Below are positions 1 to 7,999 of a stretch of 39,643 nt of DNA, piece after piece. Origin of the DNA: an uncultured Pelagibacteraceae bacterium (lineage in GTDB: Bacteria; Pseudomonadota; Alphaproteobacteria; Pelagibacterales; Pelagibacteraceae); contig CACNTW010000011.1 in the NCBI GenBank assembly GCA_902623495.1, positions 1 to 39,643 of the forward strand. The letters are read 5' to 3'. Position 1 is the stretch's first letter. Each line of letters opens with the position of its first letter. The notes below the pieces were generated by a model. That model did no database searches, was not told the origin of the DNA, and saw only the letters and a program-made list of their open reading frames with translations. The translations under genes were made by a program, and so were the position numbers.

Positions 1-875
1 TCTAAAATTTGTTTTTTTGAAATCATTTCTAATGAATTCTTGAATTCATCATTGATTTGTTTAGATATTAATTCTTTTAAATTATTTAAGTCTTTTGCTC
101 CTAAATTTTTTGCAAAGTTGTCATCAATTTTTGTTTCTTCTGGTTTTTTCACTGCTGTTATCTTGCATTCAAACACTGCAGATTTATTAGCCACTTCTTT
201 TTCTGGAAAGTTTTCTGGTAGTTTAACTTCTACTTTTTTATCTTGTTTATTTTTGACACCTTCTAATTGCTTATCAAACCCTTTAATAAATAAATCTTTT
301 CCAAGTTCCAATTGAGTATTTTTTCCTTCATTTCCTTTAAAATCTTTACCATCAACTGTTGCCTTATAATCAAAAACAACTAAATCACCAGCTTTAGCTA
401 CGTAACTTTCTTCAGCATCTTTAAAGTTTTTTTGAGTTTTTGCTATTTGATCAATTCTTTTATCTGTTTCTTTAGGATCAATTTTAACAACGTACTCATC
501 TACTTTTAAATCTTTTAATGATCCAACTTCTACATTAGGTAATTCTGTTACTGAAATTGTGTACTCTAGATCTTTTCCTTCACCAAATGATTTTAAATCA
601 ATTTTAGGCTGACCAGCTGGTTTAATCTTATTATCCTCAAGAGCCTTTGTTGTCGTATCTTTTAATACTTTATCGATTACTTCTCCATAGACTGCTTTTC
701 CAAATTGTCTTTTTAAAATTTCTGTAGGAACTTTACCGGGTCTAAATCCTTTTAAAACTACATCTTTTTTAATCTCTTCGTATTTTTCTTCGAGATATCC
801 AGATATAGTTTTTTTATCGATAAAAACTTTTATATCTTTTTCTAAACCTTTTTTATTTTCTACTGTTACTTTCAT
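1..875 (-). CDS. tig: Trigger factor (5' part; 3' end outside window)
   Basis: Ribosome-associated peptidyl-prolyl isomerase and chaperone that shields nascent chains in the cytoplasm. The reading frame is open from the ATG at 875 to the window edge (291 codons), so the C-terminal substrate-cradle domain is missing here only because the window ends. Near residues 43-52 it has the ribosome-docking signature GFRPGKVP, inside the typical N-terminal trigger-factor fold. The middle part (about residues 150-240) with VVFDYKATVDGK and FPEKEVANKSAVF matches the FKBP-type PPIase domain. The start codon lies 6 nt after the encoded CCA end of a tRNA-Leu on the same strand, with no Shine-Dalgarno sequence between them, so the mRNA is probably freed by tRNA 3' processing. 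Identification is secure; only completeness is limited. Confidence 0.95.
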   Translation of the reverse strand, partial: MKVTVENKKGLEKDIKVFIDKKTISGYLEEKYEEIKKDVVLKGFRPGKVPTEILKRQFGKAVYGEVIDKVLKDTTTKALEDNKIKPAGQPKIDLKSFGEGKDLEYTISVTELPNVEVGSLKDLKVDEYVVKIDPKETDKRIDQIAKTQKNFKDAEESYVAKAGDLVVFDYKATVDGKDFKGNEGKNTQLELGKDLFIKGFDKQLEGVKNKQDKKVEVKLPENFPEKEVANKSAVFECKITAVKKPEETKIDDNFAKNLGAKDLNNLKELISKQINDEFKNSLEMISKKQIL

Positions 876-881
876 AAAATA

Positions 882-966
882 TGGTAGGCGAGAAAGGACT
901 CGAACCTTCACAGTTTGCACTATTGGTTCCTAAGACCAACGCGTCTACCAATTCCGCCACTCGCCC
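882..966 (-). tRNA. tRNA-Leu (anticodon UAG), CCA encoded
   Basis: Class II tRNA on the minus strand. The 5' acceptor arm GGGCGAG pairs with CTCGCCT (first pair G-U), followed by discriminator A and an encoded CCA at 882-884. The anticodon stem TTGGT/ACCAA encloses the loop CTTAGGA, giving anticodon UAG, which reads CUA/CUG leucine codons. A long variable arm follows, as expected for tRNA-Leu, then a T-arm with GGTTCGAGTCC. It lies immediately upstream of tig on the same strand. Confidence 0.95.
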
Positions 967-1043
967 AGATTATTGGTGCTTTATATATGATTGTTTATAA
1001 TTGTCCAATTAGAATAATAGTGTAAAACATTAGCTTAATTGAT
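967..1043. promoter_or_regulatory. Divergent spacer between tRNA-Leu/tig and small + strand gene
   Basis: A 77-bp AT-rich spacer between the 5' end of tRNA-Leu (minus) and the ATG of the 59-aa gene (plus). Promoters for both directions should lie here because the flanking units diverge. TATAAT-like stretches occur (for example TATAAT at 1000-1005 on +), but no clear -35/-10 pair can be assigned by eye. No hairpin or repeat is evident. Confidence 0.35.
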
Positions 1044-1223
1044 ATGAGCAAAACAAATATTGCAATTGTTATTTATCTAGTCGGTCTTGCATTAGGTGCA
1101 ATCTTTTTAGATATATGGAGTGCTGAAACTAGTCCAAAAGCTTTATTAGGAATTGGATGGACAACTTTATTTGCTATTGCTTTATTCTTTGCTGAAAAAG
1201 AAAAAGATGAAAAAAAAGATTAA
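1044..1223 (+). CDS. Small two-helix membrane protein, 59 aa, unknown function
   Basis: Short frame starting at ATG 1044 (MSKTNIAIVIYLVG) and ending with TAA at 1221-1223. The predicted protein has two hydrophobic segments (about residues 5-22 and 33-50) joined by a short DIWSAETSPK linker, and a charged C-terminal tail rich in Glu/Lys/Asp, the usual shape of a small inner-membrane protein with a cytoplasmic tail. Its last four bases TTAA are shared with the stop codon of the convergent oxidoreductase gene, an arrangement seen at two other convergent junctions in this window, which supports it being a real gene. No Shine-Dalgarno is visible. I do not recognise a named family. Confidence 0.7.
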   Translation: MSKTNIAIVIYLVGLALGAIFLDIWSAETSPKALLGIGWTTLFAIALFFAEKEKDEKKD

Positions 1224-1238
1224 TTTTTTTTTATTAAT
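1210..1238 (-). terminator. Weak AT-only terminator after the 3-hydroxyisobutyrate-dehydrogenase-like gene
   Basis: On the minus strand, ATTAAT (1233-1238) can pair with ATTAAT (1219-1224) around an eight-base A loop, followed by C and eight T residues (1217-1210). It overlaps the stop codons of both convergent genes. The stem is short and has no G-C pairs, so termination is plausible but not strong. Confidence 0.35.
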
Positions 1239-2074
1239 TCACTTATAAAAAGTTCACCATAGCCATCATCAACAGCTTTTTTATAAAAAGATTTTGATAG
1301 ATCTGATAATTTTTCTGCATTATCCATACCTTTTAGTAAATCTGTTATATACGTTAAATCTTTTAGTGTATTAGTTGCTGTAAACTTAAAACCTGTGTAA
1401 TCATCCTCTAAAACTTTATCAAAAATCCTTTTTAAAGCATTAGAGTTTCCTGAGCCTAACTGTGCTACCTTATAAAGTTTATCTAAATCAATATCTAATT
1501 TTTTCGCAGCTTTTATTAATTCAATCACATAAGTAGCAGTACCTAAAGATAGAAAATTATTTAATAGTTTTGTTTTTGCGCCATTTCCAATACCACCAAA
1601 ATGATAATAATTTTTACAAAAACATTTTAAAAGCTCTTCTGATCTTTTTAAATTTTCCTCAGATCCACCAACAATTCCTCCTAATATTCCCTCTTCTGCT
1701 TGAACAGGACCTCCCATAACTGGACACTCTAAATAAGGAATATTATTTGAATTTAATATTTGCTCCATTTCAACAGATCCGTTTTGATTATGAGTGGTGA
1801 TATCAATTATGATTGTTTTATCAGACAACAATGCAACTAATTTTTTTCCAATATCATGAGCAATAGGAGAATTCGTTACACACAAAAACAAGGCATCTAA
1901 TTCACTTTTGCAAAGTTCCTCATAGGATTTAACCTCTTTTGCACCCTCTTTAACTATTCGATCAATTGGCTTTCTATTTTTGTTAGCAATTACAAATAAT
2001 TCGTGATTATTTTTAAGAATGTTATTTGCGATACCAAATCCCATCCATCCAACACCTATAAATCCAATTCTCAT
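1220..2074 (-). CDS. NAD(P)-dependent beta-hydroxyacid dehydrogenase (3-hydroxyisobutyrate dehydrogenase family)
   Basis: A 284-aa soluble enzyme of the family that includes 3-hydroxyisobutyrate dehydrogenase and 2-hydroxy-3-oxopropionate (tartronate semialdehyde) reductase. The N-terminus carries the dinucleotide-binding motif IGFIGVGWMG (residues 3-12). The substrate loop CPVMGGPVQAEEGIL (about 117-131) and the catalytic segment GNGAKTKLLNN, with Lys169 and Asn173 in the expected places, follow. Length is normal for the family (about 290). It is the last gene of a minus-strand run after the SHOCT-domain gene (27-bp gap). It shares its stop tetranucleotide TTAA with the convergent small gene. 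The substrate cannot be told from sequence; a link to glycerate/tartronate metabolism would fit the neighbourhood but is a guess. Confidence 0.88.
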   Translation of the reverse strand: MRIGFIGVGWMGFGIANNILKNNHELFVIANKNRKPIDRIVKEGAKEVKSYEELCKSELDALFLCVTNSPIAHDIGKKLVALLSDKTIIIDITTHNQNGSVEMEQILNSNNIPYLECPVMGGPVQAEEGILGGIVGGSEENLKRSEELLKCFCKNYYHFGGIGNGAKTKLLNNFLSLGTATYVIELIKAAKKLDIDLDKLYKVAQLGSGNSNALKRIFDKVLEDDYTGFKFTATNTLKDLTYITDLLKGMDNAEKLSDLSKSFYKKAVDDGYGELFISELIKKN

Positions 2075-2101
2075 TCTAAGACAATACTTATTTTATTTAT
2101 T

Positions 2102-3163
2102 TTAATTTTTTAAAAGTTTTTTTTTGAGCATTTCAAACTCTTCTTTTGAAATCACACCTGATTTATACATTTCATTTAATTCTTTTATTTTGGACATCAG
2201 GTCATCAACGCTTAATTCATCTTGAGATTTTGTTGATACTTCTTTTTGATTATCCACTTTAGCTTTTCTTTCTTTTTCTTCTTTAGCTTTTTTTTCTTTA
2301 TCTTCTTTAGCTTTTCTTTCTTTTTCTTCTTTAGCTTTTTTTTCTTTTTCAATATTTTCAATTTGATTATCATTAATCTTGGACGAAAAGAATAGATTTT
2401 CATAGTAAGCCAAATTCTTTTCGTTATCAAAATTTTCTAAAACTAAATCTATTTTTGTTTTTACTTTTAATTTTTCTTGAAACTCATCGTGTCTTTTAAA
2501 TGCTAAGTTAGACCAATTATCCATAAAATATTTAAACTGTGGAAATTCGTTTATATTTTTTGGATGAAATTTTGACTTTCCACTTTGAAAAAAATTTTCT
2601 TTAATAGCTGTCTCATAATTAAACATATAACTAATCCATATTAAATCACCATTTGACTTTAAATAAAAATGATCACTTTTTATTACTCTATCATTATTTT
2701 TTAATGAACTTTTTTTATAAATACCTTTCAAAGCACTTCTAACCTCAAAAAAATCGTCTGATCTTTTTATAAATTTTTCTAAATCGAATTCTTTAACCTG
2801 AATTCCGGTAGTCCTATTTTTGTCAACTATATAATGGTAGGCTTCGTCTTCATTAAAAATAGCATTACTATTTTTAAAAAAATAATCTAGGAAAAAATTT
2901 CTTACATGTGGTCCGTATTTGTCAATTTTTGATGACACAATTAATATTATTGAACCAACATTTTCATCATTAACTTTTTCTGCAAATGCTTTAATGTCTA
3001 CTTTGCCAAAACCATCGGTCATAATCCTTGAACTTTTTATAATTTTGTTTTTGTCAAAAAGTTTAATTTTTAAATCTTTTATTTTATAATTTTCTGCATT
3101 TGCTTTGTTAATTACAAAAGAGAATAGTATTAAAAAAATTAAGAATAGATATTTTTTTAGCAT
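2102..3163 (-). CDS. Secreted/membrane-anchored protein with Lys-Glu repeat and C-terminal SHOCT domain
   Basis: A 353-aa protein. Residues 1-23 form a signal peptide or anchor (MLKKYLFLIFLILFSFV, then NKANAEN with a likely cleavage site after ANA). The central ~240 residues match nothing I recognise. Around residues 270-305 there is a highly charged 8-residue repeat of the type AKEEKERK/AKEDKEKK, likely a helical or coiled linker. The last ~35 residues (DDLMSKIKELNEMYKSGVIS followed by KEEFEMLKKKLL) fit the SHOCT short C-terminal domain, an oligomerisation module. It lies 6 bp downstream of the histidine phosphatase gene and probably shares its transcript. Function unknown. Confidence 0.75.
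   Translation of the reverse strand: MLKKYLFLIFLILFSFVINKANAENYKIKDLKIKLFDKNKIIKSSRIMTDGFGKVDIKAFAEKVNDENVGSIILIVSSKIDKYGPHVRNFFLDYFFKNSNAIFNEDEAYHYIVDKNRTTGIQVKEFDLEKFIKRSDDFFEVRSALKGIYKKSSLKNNDRVIKSDHFYLKSNGDLIWISYMFNYETAIKENFFQSGKSKFHPKNINEFPQFKYFMDNWSNLAFKRHDEFQEKLKVKTKIDLVLENFDNEKNLAYYENLFFSSKINDNQIENIEKEKKAKEEKERKAKEDKEKKAKEEKERKAKVDNQKEVSTKSQDELSVDDLMSKIKELNEMYKSGVISKEEFEMLKKKLLKN
2259..2351 (-). repeat. In-gene 24-bp tandem repeat encoding (AKEEKERK)n
   Basis: About four imperfect copies of a 24-bp unit, beginning GCTAAAGAAGAAAAAGAAAG on the minus strand, lie inside the SHOCT-domain gene. The encoded 8-residue units alternate EEKERK and EDKEKK, so a 48-bp higher-order unit is also visible. 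Such a tract could vary in copy number by slippage. Confidence 0.8.
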
Positions 3164-3169
3164 AAGTCT

Positions 3170-3724
3170 TTAATTAACATTAATTCTACCAAACACTTTA
3201 TAATTTTTATCTGAAATTACAATTTCTCCAGAGCTTACACCAATGTTGAATAATTCAGAAATAACTACAAAATGTGTTACTAAAATAAGATTTTTTTCAC
3301 CATTCCAGCTAGATATATATTTTTTTAAACTCTCAATTTGTTCATCTTTATATTTATAAAACTTCTCTTGATAAAAAGAGTTTAAACCTTTGAAGGTTTC
3401 ATAATTATTAAAGGCAAATTTTGCAGTATCTTTGCATCTACACCATTCACTAGATAATACTTTATCAATTTGAATATTATTATCGCTAAATAATATTCCA
3501 ATTTTTTTTGATTGCTCTATGCCCTCTTGATTTAAATTTCTTTGAGTATCACATTTTGTTAAATCAATATTGTCAGGATCTCCATTTCCAGGTGCAAGTG
3601 AATGTCTTATAAATACAATTTTCCCGCCCTTCTGCAGTTCGCTTATTACTAAATCATTAGCATGTGAATAATTTGAATTAAAAATACTTAGCAAAAATAA
3701 AAGAATAAAATTTATATATTTCAT
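3170..3724 (-). CDS. Secreted histidine phosphatase superfamily protein (phosphoglycerate-mutase-like fold)
   Basis: A 184-aa protein starting at ATG 3724. An in-frame TTG at 3733 would add three residues, but the ATG gives a clean signal peptide (MKYINFILLFLLSIFN, cleavage near SHA-ND). The catalytic arginine-histidine pair is in VFIRHSLAPGNGDPD (R40, H41). The SixA-like RNLNQEG motif and SSEWCRCKDTA give the second phosphate-binding arginine, and LVTHFVV supplies the second histidine. It is therefore probably an active phosphohydrolase in the periplasm. It lies 30 bp after glpK in a run with phosphate-ester enzymes, so a role in phosphate release is reasonable, but the substrate is unknown. 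Confidence 0.82.
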   Translation of the reverse strand: MKYINFILLFLLSIFNSNYSHANDLVISELQKGGKIVFIRHSLAPGNGDPDNIDLTKCDTQRNLNQEGIEQSKKIGILFSDNNIQIDKVLSSEWCRCKDTAKFAFNNYETFKGLNSFYQEKFYKYKDEQIESLKKYISSWNGEKNLILVTHFVVISELFNIGVSSGEIVISDKNYKVFGRINVN

Positions 3725-3754
3725 AAACGACAATTAAATTTTTATCTGTATTTT

Positions 3755-5233
3755 TTATAATAGAGCTTTCTGAACTGATAATTTCCAACCATTTATTAAA
3801 TCGTTCCTAACTTTTCGGTTTATTTTAGGCTTAAAAATTTTATCTTTTTTCCATTTCCTCTTGATTTGATATAATGATTTAAATAATCCAATTTGATATC
3901 CAGCTAGTAAAGCTACTCCTAAACCAGTTGTTTCTAATACCTTTGGTCTTTCTGTATTTATATTTATGATGTCAGATAAAAATTGCGAAAACCAGTTGTT
4001 TTTTACCATGCCTCCATCAATCTTAAGTTTAGTTGGTTTTAAACCATCTTTTTTCATTGCATTAAATAAATCATTACTTTGATAGGCAACTGACTCTAAT
4101 ACTGCTCTAACTAAGGTTTTCCAATCACTATTTCTTGTTAAACCTGTTATTACCCCTCTTGCATCAGGCCTCCAATAAGGTGCTCCCATTCCACTGAAGG
4201 CAGGCACAACGTATACACCCTCATTATTTTTTTTTGATTGAGCAATTGTTTCCGTATCAAAAGCATTGTTAATAAATTTTAATTTATCTCTTAACCATTG
4301 TACACCTGCACCTGCAATAAAAATAGATCCTTCAAGAGCATAAGTATTTTTTCCATTCAATCTGTAACATATTGTTGTTAATAATTTATTTTTAGAATAA
4401 ATTTTTTTTGAACCAGTATTCATTATGACAAAGGCACCAGTTCCATATGTGCTTTTTACTGAACCTCTTTCAAAGCATGACTGTCCTACTGCAGCTGCTT
4501 GTTGGTCTCCTAGAACTGCTGATATTGGTATTTCACTGCCGACAATTCTCTTACTTGTTAAACCAAAATTATCAGCTGAATTTTTAACTTTTGGCAAAAT
4601 ATTTTCAGAAATTTTAAGTTTTTTTAAGATTTCTTTATCCCATTTATTATTATTAATGTTAAATAACATGGTCCTACAAGCATTAGTTGCTTCTGTTAAA
4701 TGATGTTGCCGATTAGTAAGTTTCCAAATAAGGAAAGTATCAACAGTACCAAATAATAAATTATTTGATTTTAAAAGTTTCTTAACATTTTTTACGTTTT
4801 CTAGTATCCATTTAATTTTAGTTGCGGAAAAATATGGGTCAATAAATAATCCAGTTTTTTTTCTAAAAATTTTTTCATAATTTTTTTTCTTTAACTCTTC
4901 ACAATAGTCTTGGGTTCTTCTATCTTGCCAAACAATTGCGTTGTAGACTGGTTTTCCTGTTTTCTTATTCCAAAGAATAGTTGTCTCTCTCTGGTTAGTT
5001 ATTCCTATACTTAATATTTTTCCTCTTAATAGTGATGCTTTTTTTATTACTTTTTTCAACGCTTTTAGAGTTGTAAGCCAAATTTCGTTTGGATTATGCT
5101 CCACCCATCCATTTTTTGGAAAATATTGATTAAATTCAAACTGGGATGTAAATTTTATATTACCATCTAAATCAAAGAGAATTGCTCTAGTTGATGTTGT
5201 GCCTTGGTCAATAGCAACAAGAAATTTTTTCAC
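3755..5233 (-). CDS. glpK: Glycerol kinase
   Basis: A 492-aa FGGY-family kinase that phosphorylates glycerol to sn-glycerol 3-phosphate with ATP. The N-terminus has the phosphate-binding segment DQGTTSTRAILFD (residues 8-20). The glycerol-contacting elements include the NQRETT motif around residue 82 and IVWQDRRT around residue 100. The second domain holds YGTGAFVIMNTG and, near the C-terminus, IDGGMVKNNWFSQFLSDI, as in GlpK. Length is close to the usual 495-505. It sits between the 5'-nucleotidase gene (74-bp gap) and the histidine phosphatase gene, and 9 kb from ugp and glpD, completing glycerol/G3P entry. No GlpF facilitator gene is seen in the window. Confidence 0.95.
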   Translation of the reverse strand: MKKFLVAIDQGTTSTRAILFDLDGNIKFTSQFEFNQYFPKNGWVEHNPNEIWLTTLKALKKVIKKASLLRGKILSIGITNQRETTILWNKKTGKPVYNAIVWQDRRTQDYCEELKKKNYEKIFRKKTGLFIDPYFSATKIKWILENVKNVKKLLKSNNLLFGTVDTFLIWKLTNRQHHLTEATNACRTMLFNINNNKWDKEILKKLKISENILPKVKNSADNFGLTSKRIVGSEIPISAVLGDQQAAAVGQSCFERGSVKSTYGTGAFVIMNTGSKKIYSKNKLLTTICYRLNGKNTYALEGSIFIAGAGVQWLRDKLKFINNAFDTETIAQSKKNNEGVYVVPAFSGMGAPYWRPDARGVITGLTRNSDWKTLVRAVLESVAYQSNDLFNAMKKDGLKPTKLKIDGGMVKNNWFSQFLSDIININTERPKVLETTGLGVALLAGYQIGLFKSLYQIKRKWKKDKIFKPKINRKVRNDLINGWKLSVQKALL

Positions 5234-5307
5234 AATTTAAGTCTATACCTAAATTTTTTTTTCTAAAAGTAAAAACTAATACAAGCTGGAAGGATATGAA
5301 ATTTAAA

Positions 5308-7071
5308 TTATTTAGTGAAAGATTGAGTTGAATATTCTGACAAGGGAAGTTTTGATAAAGTTTTTATCTTTTTGACATAATCTACAAAAGATTGAGCATA
5401 GCCGAGATATGTATTTACTACTCTTCCTTGCTTAGATATAATTCCAAAAGTTTTATATCCATCTTTACCAGCTGCAATATAGTTATTTGTTGCTACTGTA
5501 TAAGTCTTACTTGGATTTATCTTTACCCAACTCTTGTCTGTTCTACCCTTAAACTCTAAATTTATCACTCTATTTCCTTTACTATTGCTTGCTTGAACAT
5601 CCCATCTCAATCCAGCAGCATATGGATAGGCTCCTGTAGAACCATCTGGAGTTAAAGCATAATCAATTGAGTCTTCCAAAACATTTTTAATTTCTTCTCC
5701 ACTCATTTTCAATTCTACAATAGTATTACTGAAAGGTAATAAAGTATACGCGTCCCCAATTGTAATATTGCCTTCTTTTATATCTATTCTTGTTCCACCA
5801 CCATTTTGAATTGCAATATCACTTAATTTGGACATTTCTCTGAAGGCGTGTGCTACAATATTCGAAATATCGGATCCATTTTTTTCAGTTTTTGATACAT
5901 CACAAAGTTTTGACTTTCCTTGTCCAGGAATTCTTTCAAGACATAAATCATCAGTTACTCTGCCAATTACTTCACTGCTTTTTTCTTTAACTTCATTTTT
6001 GTATTTTTCTAATATTTTTGATGCTTGTGCGTCAGCCTCTACGATTGAAATATTTGGATTAACTTCGATAGCCTTGTATACGGCTTCTCTATAATTACCA
6101 TCTATCTCAACTCTTTTTCCATTTGAATCTTTTCTCTTAAAGGAATCATCTAACATTATATGTGGTATTCCATCACATGACTTGATGGTGCCATCGTTAT
6201 TAAACTCGATATTAAGTTCTCCAACAATTTGAGAATATTCCCATGCTGTAACTATACAAACATCTTCCTCATTTTTATTTTTGACTACAGTTGGGTAGGC
6301 CCCATTAGAATTTAGTCCTACATTATCGAAATCTCCAGTTAGACTATGAGAATCACCTCCAACTATAACATCAACATCTGTGAGAAGTTTAGCCATGTTA
6401 ATCTCATTTTTATATCCATAATGAGTTAAAAGAATTATCTTATTGATTCCTTGTTGTTTAAGCTTATTTATATTTTCTTGTGCTGAATTAATTTCATCTA
6501 AAAATAAAGTTGTGTCGTCTGGATTTGATGACTCTCTCGTTTTTTTTGAGATCACAATTCCAATTACTCCAATTTTTTGATTTCCTTTATTGATTATAGT
6601 GTAAGGTTTAATTTTTTTTGACAAAGGTGAGTTTATTTTTGCTTTAATGTTTGCTGACAAAACTGGAGTCTTACACTTATCAGTATGAAGATAATCTAAA
6701 AACTCAACTAAACTCTTATCACCATCATCAAATTCATGATTTCCTATAGCGAAAGCATCAAAACAAATTTGATTCATCATTTCTGCATCTGCTTTGCCCT
6801 TGAAAAGAGTGTAATATAATGTCCCTGTAATAGCATCACCCGCATGAAGCTTGATAACATTTTCATTTTTTAATTTTAATTCTTTAAATTTTGCTACGAC
6901 AGATGGAAAACCGCCTGATACAACTCTCGTCTTTTCACCATCTAAATTTAAATCAAGTCTTTTATTTGGTTCCAAATGAGAGTGATGATCATTTATATGT
7001 AAAATGGTAATTTTATCTGCTAAAGCTGATGAACTTAAAATAAGTGAAAAAATAATTAAAAATAATTTCAT
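5308..7071 (-). CDS. Periplasmic 5'-nucleotidase / 2',3'-cyclic phosphodiesterase family (UshA-like)
   Basis: A 587-aa exported enzyme. Residues 1-18 are a signal peptide (cleavage after ALA). The N-terminal metallophosphatase domain shows ILHINDHHSHLEP (Asp28, His30), HAGDAITG (Asp79), GNHEFDDG (Asn111, His112), THYGY and GGDSH, the two-metal ligands of the family. The C-terminal 5'-nucleotidase domain (about 360-550) contains QNGGGTRIDI and LLPFSNTIVELKMSGEEIK. The role expected is release of phosphate and nucleoside, or sugar phosphate, from organic phosphates in the periplasm. It heads a transcription unit with glpK and lies downstream of the ugp operon, fitting phosphate or carbon scavenging. 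An inverted repeat ATAACG/CGTTAT (7-bp gap) overlaps its start codon. Confidence 0.92.
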   Translation of the reverse strand: MKLFLIIFSLILSSSALADKITILHINDHHSHLEPNKRLDLNLDGEKTRVVSGGFPSVVAKFKELKLKNENVIKLHAGDAITGTLYYTLFKGKADAEMMNQICFDAFAIGNHEFDDGDKSLVEFLDYLHTDKCKTPVLSANIKAKINSPLSKKIKPYTIINKGNQKIGVIGIVISKKTRESSNPDDTTLFLDEINSAQENINKLKQQGINKIILLTHYGYKNEINMAKLLTDVDVIVGGDSHSLTGDFDNVGLNSNGAYPTVVKNKNEEDVCIVTAWEYSQIVGELNIEFNNDGTIKSCDGIPHIMLDDSFKRKDSNGKRVEIDGNYREAVYKAIEVNPNISIVEADAQASKILEKYKNEVKEKSSEVIGRVTDDLCLERIPGQGKSKLCDVSKTEKNGSDISNIVAHAFREMSKLSDIAIQNGGGTRIDIKEGNITIGDAYTLLPFSNTIVELKMSGEEIKNVLEDSIDYALTPDGSTGAYPYAAGLRWDVQASNSKGNRVINLEFKGRTDKSWVKINPSKTYTVATNNYIAAGKDGYKTFGIISKQGRVVNTYLGYAQSFVDYVKKIKTLSKLPLSEYSTQSFTK

Positions 7072-7270
7072 AACGGGATAATCGTTATAAAATATGAAAG
7101 TATTTTTACTAAAAAGTGAAAGATTTATTAAAAAAATTTAAACTAATTATTACTTATGCTCGATAAAAAACAATTTTAAATTTGATGAAAATTTTAATAA
7201 TAACAAATAATCATATCTATTATGAGCTGATTGAGTTTGGGGCTTAAAGAATATTTAGAATTAAAAACTG
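7072..7270. other. Intergenic gap before the 5'-nucleotidase gene
   Basis: The longest clear gap in the window (199 bp), between the end of the ugp operon and the 5'-nucleotidase start. It should hold the promoter for the nucleotidase-glpK unit on the minus strand, although no convincing -35/-10 pair or operator stands out. The only notable structure is the small inverted repeat at the nucleotidase start codon. No tRNA-like or riboswitch-like fold was recognised. Confidence 0.5.
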
Positions 7271-7990
7271 TTACAGACTGGAAGGATTAACACTTTTAAA
7301 TTCTAACATGTTCTCAAAAGTACACATTTCAGGTTTTGAAAAAGTAATTTTTGGAAATTTTTTACTAAAGTCTAAAAATAGTTTTTTATTAAATTCAATT
7401 AAATTACTTATTTCAATCTCACTAAGCTCTCTTAAGATATATGCCAAAGTAATATGAAAAGTATATCTTTGATGGTTTTCAAATTTAATTTTTAATAAGC
7501 TACTTAGTTCATCTCTACAATTTCTTAATATTTTTTCATCCTTTTCAGAATATGGTTCTAAAATAATACTGTATCCTCCAAAAAACATTTTTAGTTTAAG
7601 ATTGAATTCTTTTGGAAAGATATAGTTCTGAATTCTTCTATTTAATTCAACAGCTATATCTTTATAATCCATATCAGGATCTATATCTGATGGCCAATAA
7701 TTAGTGTCTTTTGTATTAAAATTACAACAATCAAATAATGTCATATGAAAACTGGATGGAGGTAAATAGAAGTAAGTTTTTTTGGGGTTAAAATTCTCTA
7801 TATTTTTTTGAAAACTAATAATTTGATCAGATAAATTAGTATTAAGAGGAATATTGCAAATTATTGTGCAGCCTGGAAATGGTAAAGGATTTCCTCTATC
7901 ATCAAATTTATTTTCTGCACCTTTTAAAGTATATCCTTCAAGTTTTCCTGCTAAAAATTTCTCTTGGTTATTAACTATATTTAAATCCAT
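7271..7990 (-). CDS. 2H phosphoesterase superfamily protein (DUF1868-like)
   Basis: A 239-aa soluble protein with two H-x-T motifs, His82-Met-Thr84 (SSFHMTLFD) and His179-Ile-Thr181 (TFHITLAY), the paired catalytic signature of 2H phosphoesterases, which act on 2',3'-cyclic or 2'-5' phosphodiester bonds. The N-terminal GNPLPFPGCTIICNIP segment resembles the DUF1868 subgroup. It lies 9 bp after the glycerophosphodiester phosphodiesterase gene and is therefore the last gene of the ugp operon. That context suggests action on a phosphodiester brought in by Ugp, perhaps a cyclic phosphate by-product; this is inference. The family assignment is fairly firm, the substrate is not known. Confidence 0.78.
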   Translation of the reverse strand: MDLNIVNNQEKFLAGKLEGYTLKGAENKFDDRGNPLPFPGCTIICNIPLNTNLSDQIISFQKNIENFNPKKTYFYLPPSSFHMTLFDCCNFNTKDTNYWPSDIDPDMDYKDIAVELNRRIQNYIFPKEFNLKLKMFFGGYSIILEPYSEKDEKILRNCRDELSSLLKIKFENHQRYTFHITLAYILRELSEIEISNLIEFNKKLFLDFSKKFPKITFSKPEMCTFENMLEFKSVNPSSL

Positions 7991-7999
7991 TAAGATAAA

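Noticed and set aside
40..315. 91-codon + strand frame opposite trigger factor
   Set aside because: It lies wholly antisense to tig, whose motifs are clear.
2212..2430. 72-codon Lys-rich frame on the minus strand inside the SHOCT-domain gene
   Set aside because: It is an alternative-frame reading of the A-rich repeat; the overlapping longer gene has a signal peptide and a recognisable domain.
4425..6094. Antisense + strand frames opposite glpK (4425-4703) and the 5'-nucleotidase (5828-6094)
   Set aside because: Reverse-frame shadows of strongly conserved enzymes.
7058..7090. Inverted repeat ATAACG/CGTTAT at the 5'-nucleotidase start codon
   Set aside because: Six-base arms are too short to call an operator or hairpin without other evidence; it is mentioned only in the gene entry.
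5271..7286. Near-repeat of about 25 bp (aaaaact..tac...ctggaaggat) at 5271-5295 and 7263-7287, near the 3' ends of two genes
   Set aside because: 21 of 25 positions match, but in a 39-kb AT-rich window several such matches are expected by chance; one copy overlaps coding sequence and no further copy was noticed.
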